From: Candidatus Sedimenticola sp. (ex Thyasira tokunagai)
Lineage (GTDB): Bacteria > Pseudomonadota > Gammaproteobacteria > Chromatiales > Chromatiaceae
DNA length: 64,000 nucleotides
Assembly (NCBI GenBank): GCA_037318855.1
Contig: CP134874.1
Coordinates: 1,302,598-1,366,597 of the forward strand
Direction: 5' to 3'
The position numbers were made by a program, and so were the translations under genes. Below the pieces are notes generated by a model. The model was not told the DNA's origin. It ran no database searches and saw only the letters and a list, made by a program, of their open reading frames with translations. Shown here in pieces: positions 44,614-53,803 of this stretch; position 1 is the stretch's first letter, and every line of letters starts with the position of its first letter.

Positions 44614-45642
44614 CCTGATTACCCATAAACCTCAGCCATTCTCAAGAAGCGATAAGGCATTGGTGGTGTACGCAACGCAACAAAGAGCAATCGCTCAATC
44701 ATTTCTGGAAGATTGAAGCGACGATTAAACCGATATTCGAATTCGGCAAGATAACGAGGTACATGTTTTTTTCGTATAGCATGAAAAGTTCCTGCAAAGA
44801 ATTCTTGACGTTGCCAAGCATGGTGTTCACCCACTTGAAGGTGGAGCTCTGTGCGCTTTTTCGACCGCCACCAGTCACAATGGCCACATGATCGCATTCA
44901 GCATCAGTGACAGCTCTGAAGCAGCAGAGACCATCAGAGAATACAGTGCTACCAGAAACCAGACTGGACTTGGCATATCGAGCAATTTCTGCACTACGAA
45001 AACCACGCACACGACGCAGATGAATTTTCAAAGGCCTGCCGTCCTGCGTCGTCTCAACGGCGGCTACGAAAGGGATTTTGTTGCGGGAGCCTCGTCCACG
45101 CTTACCAGGTTTTTCACCGCCAATATATGCATCATCCATTTCAATGCGGCCAGTCAGCTTTTTCTTACCCTGGCGTTCCATCATTACCTGCATCAGTTTG
45201 TGCTTGAGCTTCCACGCAGTGTTGTAGTTCACTCCAATCTCACGAGACAGTTGCAAGGCAGAGGTGCTCTTTTTACGCTGGGTCAGCAAATAGATGGCCA
45301 GAAACCATTTCTTCAAAGGCAACTTTGTGCCATGAAAAATGGTACCCGCAGTAAGCGATGTCTGGTGATGACATTTATGGCACTGGTATATCTTGCGGCT
45401 TTTGAGTTCGCAGCACGTTGCGTTACCGCACTCTGGGCAAACATATCCACTTGGCCAGCGAAGTCGATGCAACGCTTGGCTGCATTGAGTATCGGTACCA
45501 TATTTTTCCAGAAATTCGTGCAAACCAAGCCCTTTTTGAAACTGGATAGTATTTTTTGGCATGATGGAAACCCTCGTATATTCAGAGGGTTCCATTATGC
45601 GGCCACCACAGGCTCAATAGCTGAGCCTGGTGGGTAATCAGG
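44614..45642 (-). mobile_element. IS1595-family element, copy 1
   Basis: 1029 bp with perfect 11-bp inverted ends (cctgattaccc/gggtaatcagg) and an 8-bp target duplication taacgttt at 44,606-44,613 and 45,643-45,650, the duplication length known for this family. It lies between the 5' RNA domains and the RT gene of group II intron C. Confidence 0.95.
44619..45562 (-). pseudogene. IS1595-family transposase (copy 1, frameshifted)
   Basis: Starts MPKNTIQFQKGLGLHEFLEKYG. Zinc-ribbon cysteines (CPECGNATCC...CHKCHHQ) are followed by the ISXO2-like catalytic core (RIEMDDAYIGGEKPGKRG, TVFSDGLCCF, FKWVNTMLGNVKN). One base is missing near 44,800 (ttcctgcaaag against ttcccttcaaag in copy 2), so the C-terminus YLAEFEYRFNRRF is in another frame. 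Its own last residues (RFLRMAEVYG) are the native end. Confidence 0.9.
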
Positions 45643-45664
45643 TAACGTTTTGTCGGATGGAAAG

Positions 45665-46977
45665 ATGAGAGATACCAAGAGATCAGAACTCATATCAACG
45701 CAACTTCGGCAAATTGCAGAGCAAGCGATCGTACATCCGGACAGGGTATTCACCACCCTGATCCACCGCATGGACGTGGACTTTCTTCGAGAAGCCTACT
45801 ATCGGCTGCGCAAGGATGGAGCGGCGGGCCTGAGCGGTGTAACCGTAAAGGACTATGGCAAGGAACTGGAAGCCAACCTGGTTGATCTACATGCCCGGTT
45901 GAGGGAGCAGCGTTATATAGCGCCGCCAATCAAGCGCGTATGGATCGAAAAGGAGGGAGGAAAGAAGCGACCGATCGGACTATTGGAGATCGAAGACAAA
46001 ATAGTCCAGAAAGCGGTAGCGATGCTAATGGGGGCGGTCTATGAACAGGGCTTCTATCCGTTTTCACATGGATTTCGGGAGGCACACAGTGCCCACCAAG
46101 CGATAGGAGAGATCCGGTCGCAGTGCATGGAGCACGGCATCCGCTGGATATACGATGCAGACATCAGTGGATTTTTTTTGACAACATTGACAGGAGCTGG
46201 TTGCGGAGATTCATCCAGCAACGGATCAATGATGGTGGACTACTTCGCCTGATTGGCAAGTGGTTGAACGCAGGCGTGATGGAAGGAGACCAGATCACCT
46301 ACAGCGACCGGGGAACACCTCAAGGCGGGACGATTTCGCCATGCCTTGCGAATATATTCCTCCACCATGTACTGGATGACTGGTTCGAGCGGGAAGTGAG
46401 GCCGCGCATGCGGGGGCACTGCTTTATCGTCAGGTTTGCCGATGACTTTGTCATCGGCTTCCAACACGAAGAAGATGCCCGGCGGGTGATGAAAGTCCTG
46501 CCCAAGCGCTTCGAGAAATACGGACTGGAAATACATCCAGAGAAGAGCCGCCTACTTGCCTTCGGGAAACCGGCCTCGGGAAAAGAGGTCACCCGTGGGG
46601 ACAACACATTCGATTTTCTCGGATTTACCCACTACTGGGCGAGAACGCGGCGAGGTTATTGGGTCATCAAGCGCAAGACTGCGCGCAAGAAAGTCAGGAA
46701 AACCGTACAAGCCCTATGGACCTGGAGCCGTAACAACCGGCACCAGGACCTGAAGAAACAGTACAGAATTTTGTGCTCGAAACTTCGGGGGCACTACCAG
46801 TACTTTGGTGTTCGCTGCAATATGCGAGCGATGGAGACAGTTCTTCACCATGCAAGGCGTGGATGGAGGTTCTGGTTAAATCGTCGTAGTAGCAAGAAGG
46901 CGCTGACCTGGGAGAAGTACGAAAAGCTGATGGAAAGCATGCCGTTACCGCGACCCAAGATCATCCACAATGTCTAA
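45665..46977 (+). pseudogene. Group II intron C reverse transcriptase/maturase, frameshifted
   Basis: RT motifs in order: RLRKDGAAGLSGVTVKDYG, WIEKEGGKKRPIGLLEIEDKIVQ, YDADISGFF-DNIDRSWL, GTPQGGTISPCLANIFLHHVLD, RFADDFVIGF, then the maturase region ending PRPKIIHNV. A run of eight T at 46,162-46,169, where six are needed, breaks the frame inside GFFDN. Otherwise intact. Confidence 0.9.
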
Positions 46978-48218
46978 GAGTTTGCAGGGTAGTAAAGTTA
47001 TGCATCGGAGGTGTGTTGCCCCTCTGATTACCGAGGAACCGGATGACCGAATTGGTCACGTCCGGATCTGTGGGGGGGATGGTCAGCGATGGCCGTCTCT
47101 ACCTGGAGGTCGAAGACTCGCTTACGTTACAAAAAATCTTTCTCTTGTCTCGATCAGTACCTCTGCATGGCTTTTGCGCAGCTGACTTATCGCGAAAGCT
47201 TGCGCGATATTGAGGCCTGTCTGCGAGCACAAAGGGACAAGCTGTACCATATGGGCATCCGTAGCAGTATATCCAGAAGCACTCTGGCGGATGCGAGCGA
47301 ACGCCGAGATTGGCGTATCTTCGCAGACTTTGCCCATGCACTGATTCGCATAGCCCGACCACTATATGCTGACGAAGATCTTGGTCTCGAACTCGACAAT
47401 ACAATCTACGCACTTGACGCATCCACCATCGACCTATGCTTGTCAGTCTTTCCGTGGGCATTGTTTCGTTCCACCAAGTCTGCCGTCAAACTCCACACCT
47501 TGCTGGATCTTCGGGGCAACATCCCGACCTTTATCCACATTTCTGACGGCAAGCTCCATGACGTCAACGTTCTCGATATCTTGCTACCCGAGCCTGGTGC
47601 CTTCTACATCATGGATCGCGGTTATGTGGATTTCGAACGACTCTTCGCTTTGCACATGGCAGGGAGTTTCTTTGTCATCCGCGCCAAGTCCAATACAAAG
47701 TACAAACGCCGCTACTCGCACCCGGCGGACAAATCTGGCGGAGTGCAGTGTGATCAGACCATCGTGCTGACCGGGGTCAATACGGCAACCGGCTACCCGC
47801 AGTCACTACGGCGTATCAAATACCATGATGCCAAAACTGGAAAAACTTTCAATTTCCTGACCAACAACTTTGCCATTCCAGCGCAGACAGTGGCTGATCT
47901 CTACCGGTACCGTTGGCAGGTTGAGTTGTTCTTCAAATGGATAAAGCAACATCTACGTATTAAATCGTTCTTTGGCACTTCGGAGAACGCAGTAAAAAGT
48001 CAGATCTGGATTGCCATCTCTGTGTACGTGCTCGTGGCCATTATCAAGAAACGGCTCAACATCGACGCAGATCTCTACACAATTCTACAGATCTTGAGCT
48101 TGACCTTATTCGAGAAAAACTCATTATTTCATATGCTTACTGAATCAGAATTTATAAGCGATGATAGCGATATGCCTAACCAACTGAATCTATTTAATAA
48201 TTTCCCCGGACACTAGTG

Positions 48219-48358
48219 AGATTTTGTACTATTTGCCGACAGACCAAGTGGAGGTGGTCTGGAACGTGATCGGCAGTGCTTGCGTAGCTATCAGGTGTTG
48301 GGTCGTCCTGTCATCTATCTTACTTACGCAAACCGTGCAGTTTTCGAAGTTGAGAGTG
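48219..48358 (+). pseudogene. RpfC-like kinase, continuation after IS4
   Basis: Joined at the target duplication, the frame continues IDFVLFADRPSGGGLERDRQ and SYQVLGRPVIYLTYANRA, the rest of the first half of a receiver-like domain. It runs into an R-element fragment after VESGA. The domain's end is not in the window. Confidence 0.75.
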
Positions 48359-48359
48359 G

Positions 48360-48413
48360 TGCCTACGTCTATCGGGAACTAATCGCCTCGGCTTTCAGCC
48401 TTCCATGGCGATC
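48360..48413 (-). repeat. R-element left-end fragment (copy 4, type C)
   Basis: Reverse complement: ctgatcgccatggaaggctg followed by aaagccgaggcgattagttc and ccgatagacgtagg. The same left end as copy 1 at 14,000. Truncated at about 54 bases. It separates the kinase remnant from the DUF4280 gene. Confidence 0.75.
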
Positions 48414-48512
48414 AGGTGGGATAGCGCTTGCTTTTTCCATGTTGGTGCTGATTAAATACAGGTGGTATCGTCATAAGCTAACATTTTGCAGATACAAAAA
48501 AGGAAAATCGCG

Positions 48513-48818
48513 ATGTCGCATTCAATTAAAGATAATACGCAGCATAAAAAGTTAAAAGATAGTCATTGTGATATAAGCGTGTTTGGTATGTGTTCATCAG
48601 AGACCAACCCTGCGGTGGCCGCCGCAACAACAGCGGCATTAGGGGTGTTAACACCAATGCCTTGTGTTCCAGCAACTTCCACCCCTTGGGTGGCTGATTA
48701 TCCGACCATATTGGTAGGTAATAAGCCAATCCTCAGCGATACCAGCACCTTGATGTGCACCTGTGCTGGTCGTATTAGTGTGACCACTCCCGGACAAATT
48801 CCGGTGCATGTGATATGA
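48513..48818 (+). CDS. PAAR-like spike protein (DUF4280)
   Basis: 101 residues from the ATG at 48,513, with aggaaa upstream. After a polar start come TPMPCVPATSTPWV, YPTILVGNKPILSDTSTLMCTCAGRI and a final TTPGQIPV. This is the DUF4280 pattern, a PAAR-like fold placed at the tip of T6SS and related contractile systems. Its stop overlaps the next start by four bases (atga), so the tip protein and the SET-domain protein are made together. This is the classical arrangement of spike and cargo. Confidence 0.85.
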   Translation: MSHSIKDNTQHKKLKDSHCDISVFGMCSSETNPAVAAATTAALGVLTPMPCVPATSTPWVADYPTILVGNKPILSDTSTLMCTCAGRISVTTPGQIPVHVI

Positions 48819-51577
48819 GAATAATCACCGAAGACGATAAGTACTACGCCTACTTGTGGATAGTGTCTGAAATACAAGAGTCAATGAGAGGGTCAGCCAC
48901 GAGTACCTTTGACACTCTCGAAAGAACGTACGAGGCCTACCATGCACTGAGATCATTCTGGCCCGAGAGGGGAGAAGGCTCAGCTGATAGACTGACAATT
49001 TGGGCCAACAGATATCTTTCTGACTTCCAGCGGCAAGAGATGTGGGAGTCCATCATCAGCCAAACTGAGCAGCAACTGCAGCTACTGCAACTGCAACTGC
49101 AGCAACTGCAGCAACTGCAGCTACAGCAACTGCAGCTACAGCAGCTACAGCAACAATCACAATCCGCTTCAAGCAGTTGCGCCTCACTAGCTCAGCAACA
49201 GCAGCAACAGCAACAGCAACAGATGTGGAACTCCAACATCCCTGACTCTGCTCCACGAGATTTTTCACCGCCCAAATTAACGGCGCCTATACAGGCGCAT
49301 CAGCAGATACAACCGATCCCATCAACTCAGCAGCACAATTATCTTGCGATCCCACAACAGAATATCCCACTACCACAAACCACTTCTATGCCACTGCACC
49401 CTCAAACCGCTACAAGCAGTTTGGACCCACAAGATCAGCAGCAATATGCACCTATAGATCTATCTACTCAACAGCGACAATTACTGCATCCCATACAACA
49501 ACCGCAAGCAACTGTAGGTGGGAATATTGTACAAAATCAGCAGCAATATGCACCTATAGATCTATCTACTCAACAGCGACAATTACTGCATCCCATACAA
49601 CAACCGCAAGCAACTGTAGGTGGGAATATTGTACAAAATCAGCAGCAAAATGTACCTATAGATCTATCTACTCAACAGCCACAATGGCTGTATTTCATGC
49701 AACAACCTCAACCATCTACGAGTGGCATGAACGAAGGGGACATTAAGAAGGGGGGAGATGGTAAAAATATAGGCGATGCAGTACCCCATCGGCGAACCAG
49801 GTTGCTAGATGTAACCTATATACCCGGGGTCACTAAGAAGAATCGGCGAGCCAAGTTGCTAGATGTAACCTATATACCCGGGGTCACTAAGAAGAATAAG
49901 GATGGTGAACAAGTTGGCGATGCAGGAACCATGTTAAGGGACGAAATGAGAGAATGTCGTGCTCGAACCTTTCTGCCAGTCATGGACAAAGCTAAGAAGA
50001 ATAAGGAAGGTAAACAAGTTGGCGATGCAACAGCCCAACGGCGAGCCAGGCATACAAAGAGAGCCCGTATAGCCGGGTACACTAAGCAGAATAAGGAAGG
50101 TGAAGAAGTTGGCGATACAGCAGCCCATTGGCGAGCCATAAGGATAGAGCGCGCCCGTATAGCCGGGTACACTAAGCAGAATAAGGAAGATGAAGAAGTT
50201 GGCGATACAGCAGCCCATTGGCGAGCCCTAGAGACAGAGCGCGCCTTTAAAGCCGGGTACACTAAGCAGAATAAGGAAGATGAAGAAGTTGGCGATGCAA
50301 AAGCCTATCGGCGAGCCAGAAGGATAGTGAGCGCCCGTATAGCCGGGTACACTAAGCAGAATAAGGAAGGTAGAGAAGTTGGCGATACAGCAGCCCATCA
50401 CCGAGCCAGGGTGACAAAGAGAGCCTTTAAAGCCGGGTACTACACTAAGAAGAATAAGGAACAAGTTGGCGATGTAGCAGCCCATCGCCGAGCCAGGGAG
50501 ACAAAGAGAGCCTTTAAAGCCGGGATCACTAAGAAGAATAAGGAAGGTGAAGAAGTTGGCGATGCAGCAACCATGTTAAGGGACGAAATGAGAAAACGTC
50601 GTGCTCGCCTTCAGCCAGCCATGGACGGAAAGGAAGCCATTAGAGACGGGATAAAGATGATAGAAGAGCGCAAGCAAAAAGATGATAGATTAATTCCGGA
50701 AAATGAAATTAAACAGGAGCAGAAAGAAGAAGGGATTGAGACTAGCGAATACACATCCATTCATACCTATTACGGTACTCCTAGTACATCACAAACTCCC
50801 AAAACTGAACCCGCGGAAAGCGCAGATGAGGATGTTTTAATGCGTCCAGTACGATTACCCAGAGATATGAATAATCCACAAGGCTTGGTATTTGGTTCGT
50901 CTGGAAAACCGCTGCCTGCTTTCGATTCAGAAAAACGTTCTTATATTAATCTTACAACTATGGAATATTTTCTCACCTTGTCTGAGGAAGAAAAAAGGGA
51001 CTTAAGGCATGATATCAAAAACCATCTATCGCTGAGTGAAACCGAACAAGCCAACTTCATAAAAGAAATTATAAAAGTAAAAAGAATTGATGATAAAGAT
51101 CCACGTGAAGCCTTGCGTAATCAGTATGGTGCTTTTGCAAACAAGGACATTAAGAAGCATACAGTTTTAGGTGTATACCATGGTCAATATATTGACACTC
51201 ATGAGGATTACGATGCCGTCGTAGCCCAGACTGGTATTGACAACTTAAATTCATATGCATGGAGCCTGCCCCGTAACAAAACTATCGCTGGTTATAGTCG
51301 CAGCAATGAGTTGACTACAATCAATGCCAACACTACATACAGTGACAGTGAACGTGATCCTTTACCTCCTAATTGCTCAGGAGTTATCGTGATGCAAAAC
51401 AATATTTATCGGATGATATATATTACCAATGAAGAAATAAAAAATGGTGAAGAATTGCTGATAGACTACGGGGAAAATTATTGGAAATCTCGAGATGTTC
51501 CTACTGAAATATTTGATGATGAAGATGATCAACCACCAGTTAAAAAAAAGCGAAGTGAGTCTTTTACCTCCAGGTAA
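48815..51577 (+). CDS. SET-domain effector with Q-rich and basic repeat regions
   Basis: 920 residues. 1-85: family N-terminal domain (ITEDDKYYAYLWIVSEIQES, FWPERGEGSADRLTIWANRYL). About 88-300: Q-rich, with two exact 34-residue repeats (APIDLSTQQRQLLHPIQQPQ). About 345-605: eight basic repeats of 30 residues (NKEGEEVGDTAAHWRA...ERARIAGYT). About 771-890: SET domain (YGAFANKDIKKHTVLGVYHG, INANTTY...PPNC, GEELLIDYGENYW). The end, PPVKKKRS (907-914), looks like a nuclear localisation signal. SET enzymes methylate lysines using S-adenosylmethionine, and bacterial ones often act on host histones. Delivery by a PAAR-like spike is inferred from the overlap with the DUF4280 gene. Confidence 0.85.
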   Translation: MRIITEDDKYYAYLWIVSEIQESMRGSATSTFDTLERTYEAYHALRSFWPERGEGSADRLTIWANRYLSDFQRQEMWESIISQTEQQLQLLQLQLQQLQQLQLQQLQLQQLQQQSQSASSSCASLAQQQQQQQQQQMWNSNIPDSAPRDFSPPKLTAPIQAHQQIQPIPSTQQHNYLAIPQQNIPLPQTTSMPLHPQTATSSLDPQDQQQYAPIDLSTQQRQLLHPIQQPQATVGGNIVQNQQQYAPIDLSTQQRQLLHPIQQPQATVGGNIVQNQQQNVPIDLSTQQPQWLYFMQQPQPSTSGMNEGDIKKGGDGKNIGDAVPHRRTRLLDVTYIPGVTKKNRRAKLLDVTYIPGVTKKNKDGEQVGDAGTMLRDEMRECRARTFLPVMDKAKKNKEGKQVGDATAQRRARHTKRARIAGYTKQNKEGEEVGDTAAHWRAIRIERARIAGYTKQNKEDEEVGDTAAHWRALETERAFKAGYTKQNKEDEEVGDAKAYRRARRIVSARIAGYTKQNKEGREVGDTAAHHRARVTKRAFKAGYYTKKNKEQVGDVAAHRRARETKRAFKAGITKKNKEGEEVGDAATMLRDEMRKRRARLQPAMDGKEAIRDGIKMIEERKQKDDRLIPENEIKQEQKEEGIETSEYTSIHTYYGTPSTSQTPKTEPAESADEDVLMRPVRLPRDMNNPQGLVFGSSGKPLPAFDSEKRSYINLTTMEYFLTLSEEEKRDLRHDIKNHLSLSETEQANFIKEIIKVKRIDDKDPREALRNQYGAFANKDIKKHTVLGVYHGQYIDTHEDYDAVVAQTGIDNLNSYAWSLPRNKTIAGYSRSNELTTINANTTYSDSERDPLPPNCSGVIVMQNNIYRMIYITNEEIKNGEELLIDYGENYWKSRDVPTEIFDDEDDQPPVKKKRSESFTSR
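49437..49640 (+). repeat. 102-bp tandem repeats in the Q-rich region of the SET gene
   Basis: Two adjacent copies of a 102-base unit (34 codons, cagcagcaatatgcaccta...) with the same translation, then a third diverged unit. The frame is kept. The preceding CAG/CTGCAACTGCAG tract (49,066-49,230) is also repetitive. Confidence 0.85.
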
Positions 51578-51657
51578 AGAGGGAGTGTTAGAAAAAGTAT
51601 TTCATACTCAAATATTATAATCATAAACTGAGATAGATAAGGGAAACCTTATGTTTA

Positions 51658-52689
51658 CCTGATTACACATAAACCTCAGCCATTCTCAAGAAGCGATAAG
51701 GCATCGGTGGTGTACGCAACGCAACAAAGAGCAATCGCTCAATCGCATTTCTGGCAGATTGAAGCGACGATTAAACCGATATTCGAATTCGGCAAGATAA
51801 CGAGGTACATGTTTTTTTCGTATAGCATGAAAAGTTCCCTTCAAAGAATTCTTGACGTTGCCAAGCATGGTGTTCACCCACTTGAAGGTGGAGCTCTGTG
51901 CGCTTTTTCGACCGCCACCAGTCACAATGGCCACATGATCGCAATCAGCATCAGTGACAGCTCTGAAGCAGCAGAGACCATCAGAGAATACAGTGCTACC
52001 AGAAACCAGACTGGACTTGGCGTATCGAGCAATTTCTGCACTACGAAAACCACGCACACGACGCAGATGAATTTTCAAAGGCCTGCCGTCCTGCGTCGTC
52101 TCAACGGCGGCTACGAAAGGGATTTTGTTGCGGGAGCCTCGTCCACGCTTACCAGGCTTCTCACCGCCAATATAGGCATCATCCATTTCAATGCGGCCAG
52201 TCAGCTTTTTCTTACCCTGGCGTTCCATCATTACCTGCATCAGTTTGTGCTTGAGCTTCCACGCAGTGTTGTAGTTCACTCCAATCTCACGAGACAGTTG
52301 CAAGGCAGAGGTGCTCTTTTTACGCTGGGTCAGCAAATAGATGGCCAGAAACCATTTCTTCAAAGGCAACTTTGTGCCATGAAAAATGGTACCCGCAGTA
52401 AGCGATGCCTGGTGATGACATTTATGGCACTGGTATATCTTGCGGCTTTTGAGTTCGCAGCACGTTGCGTTACCGCACTCTGGGCAAACATATCCACTTG
52501 GCCAGCGAAGTCGATGCAACGCTTGGCTGCATTGAGTATCGGTGCCATATTTTTCCAGAAATTCGTGCAAACCAAGCCCTTTTTGAAACTGGATAGTATT
52601 TTTTGGCATGATAGAAACCCTCGTATATTCAGAGGGTTCCATTATGCGGCCACCACAGGCTCAATAGCTGAGCCTGGTGGGTAATCAGG
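51658..52689 (-). mobile_element. IS1595-family element, copy 2
   Basis: 1032 bp, almost identical to copy 1. Ends cctgattacac/gggtaatcagg. The 8-bp target duplication tatgttta lies at 51,650-51,657 and 52,690-52,697. It was inserted at the end of a fic remnant, just downstream of the SET gene. Confidence 0.95.
51686..52609 (-). pseudogene. IS1595-family transposase (copy 2, altered C-terminus)
   Basis: Same protein as copy 1, with an intact core through FEYRFNRRFNLPEM. Two extra bases near 51,745 (aatcgcatttc against aatcatttc) then shift the frame, replacing the native end with RLSDCSLLRC. The catalytic core is whole, so activity cannot be excluded. Confidence 0.85.
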
Positions 52690-52697
52690 TATGTTTA

Positions 52698-52966
52698 TGA
52701 TGCCCAGTTTGAATTGGCTGATATAGGAGAGGTGATATCTTTGAATAAGGTGATCGTGGGTTCGAAATTACTTTTGAACGATTGTTCGGCGATCTCAACA
52801 ATCTGCCAGGCATGAACGAGTGCCCAATCCACATGGTAAACCAGCAATAGCCGCTAGATGTTCGATAAAGAGGCGCTGGGTGCGTCCATTGCCTTCCGGG
52901 AAGGGGTGAAGTTGATTGGTCAGGTCGTAGTAATAGGCTAGACGAGCGATGACTGCCGTCAGGAGT
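52698..52966 (-). pseudogene. Fic-domain protein, 3' remnant
   Basis: Reverse strand: AVIARLAYYYDLTNQLHPFPEGNGRTQRLFIEHLAAIAG carries the Fic catalytic motif HPFxxGNGRxxR. One extra base follows, then YHVDWALVHAWQIVEIAEQS in the next frame, ending at a stop beside the IS1595 target site. The N-terminal half is replaced by an R element. Fic proteins transfer AMP to hydroxyl groups and occur as both toxins and effectors. Confidence 0.8.
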
Positions 52967-52967
52967 A

Positions 52968-53140
52968 GAACACGGCGTCCAGTCATTGGGAACTGACTGC
53001 GAAGCGGTAACGAGCTTGCTATGTTATCGCGTAGCGGTCAGTGACCAGGACGGCCGGGGCACTAATAGGCTGTCAAAGATTGAGTGCAAAAGGGGGACTT
53101 GGATGTCCCGTTTTGCATCACGAAATCGAAGACTCGCTTA
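52968..53140 (+). repeat. R element copy 5 (type A, right part)
   Basis: Begins in the middle of the element (cacggcgtccagtcattggg) and runs to the complete right end with hairpin (ggggacttggatgtccc) and gactcgctta. The left 110 bases are missing, replaced by the fic fragment. Confidence 0.88.
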
Positions 53141-53177
53141 TTTTCAACTACTCAAACACCAGATTCAGTTATAACTC
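53141..53177 (-). repeat. Relic of the IS256 left end
   Basis: 37 bases that match, inverted, the left end of the IS256 element at 12,472-12,508, including gagttataactgaatctggt. Nothing else of that IS is present here. Confidence 0.8.
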
Positions 53178-53389
53178 CGTGCGCATAGCGCCAGAGGGAA
53201 TCCAAAGATCGCATACGAACGCGACGTCAAGTCATCTCGGGAGCCAGCGACGAAGCAGTAACGAGCTTGCGATGTTATTCGTAGTGCTGGAGACCGGGAC
53301 GGCCGGGGCAATAATAGGCTGTCGAAGATTGAGTGCAAAAGGGGGACTTGGATGTCCCGTTTTGCATCACGAAATCGAAGACTCGCTTA
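53178..53389 (+). repeat. R element copy 6 (type B, right part)
   Basis: Begins cgtgcgcatagcgccagagg and continues to gactcgctta. The same sequence as the right part of copy 8 at 53,517-53,803. The left third is cut by the IS256 relic. Confidence 0.88.
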
Positions 53390-53516
53390 ACGCGATAACA
53401 TCGCAAGCTCGTTACCGCTTCGCAGTCAGTTCCCAGTGACTGGACGCCGTGTTCGGATGCCTACTTTGCTTCCCCTCTGGCGCGCTACGCGCACGACGGG
53501 TAAGCAGTGCGGCCTC
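53390..53516 (-). repeat. R element copy 7 (type A, internal part, reversed)
   Basis: An internal block of the type A element in reverse orientation (cgcgataacatcgcaagctc to gcagtgcggcctc). Both termini are missing. It lies between copies 6 and 8. Confidence 0.85.
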
Positions 53517-53803
53517 CGCTGACCGCCATGGAAGGCTGAAAGCCGAGGCGGTTAGTCCCCGGTAGTCGCGAGGCGATACTGGATGCCCGGCGTGCGCATA
53601 GCGCCAGAGGGAATCCAAAGATCGCATACGAACGCGACGTCAAGTCATCTCGGGAGCCAGCGACGAAGCAGTAACGAGCTTGCGATGTTATTGCGTAGTG
53701 CTGGAGACCGGGACGGCCGGGGCAATAATAGGCTGTCGAAGATTGAGTGCAAAAGGAGGACTCGGATGTCCCGTTTTGCATCACGAAATCGAAGACTCGC
53801 TTA
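53517..53803 (+). repeat. R element copy 8 (type B, complete)
   Basis: 287 bp from cgctgaccgccatggaaggc to gactcgctta. Left hairpin: ggctgaaagcc and accgcc/ggcggt arms. Conserved core: gggacggccggggca...aggctgtcg. Right hairpin: ggaggactcggatgtcc. It is followed directly by the IS256-type transposase fragment. Confidence 0.9.

Larger units (their letters stand above)
43951..47102 (+). mobile_element. Group II intron C, split by IS1595
   Basis: Starts gtgtcgag, ends ctctac. The 5' RNA domains occupy 43,951-44,613. The RT gene is at 45,665-46,977. Domain V lies at 47,032-47,069 (gaaccggatgacc/ggtcacgtccggatct). It is inserted just downstream of the terminal hairpin of an R element. Without the IS1595 it would be about 2.1 kb. 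The RT is frameshifted. Confidence 0.88.
43620..48216 (+). pseudogene. IS4-family transposase, interrupted after codon 30
   Basis: The N-terminal domain (MHVGKLVFSQIIDHLPMHTF, RRCVTRYHGN; DUF4372 type) ends at 43,709. The remainder begins RYKKSFSCLDQYLCMAFAQL at 47,125 and joins it in frame. Catalytic residues are in YALDASTIDLCLSVFPW, YIMDRGYVDFERL and YRYRWQVELFFKWIKQHLRIK. The gene would be whole if the R element were removed. From 47,125 the frame stays open to 48,216. Confidence 0.92.
43476..48218 (+). mobile_element. IS4-family element, split by an R element and its passengers
   Basis: Inverted ends cactactgtccggtaaaa and (right, complement) cactagtgtccggggaaa. A 9-bp target duplication agattttgt lies at 43,467-43,475 and 48,219-48,227. 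Without the 3415-bp interruption (43,710-47,124) the IS would be 1328 bp. It was inserted in the RpfC-like kinase gene. Confidence 0.92.

Noticed and set aside
48416..48512. A membrane-protein end in front of the DUF4280 gene (IALAFSMLVLIKYRWYRHK)
   Set aside because: A single hydrophobic stretch in a frame that runs through an R fragment. It could be the last helix of a lost gene, but support is too thin to annotate.
49056..49268. Alanine/valine-rich reverse-strand ORFs opposite the Q-rich regions (also at 55,954)
   Set aside because: These are complements of CAG/CTGCAG tracts, with no start signals of their own.
49437..50630. Repeat arrays in the SET gene as a CRISPR or VNTR outside genes
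   Set aside because: The periods (102 and about 90 bases) are multiples of three, units are adjacent without spacers, and the frame stays open throughout: they are protein repeats.
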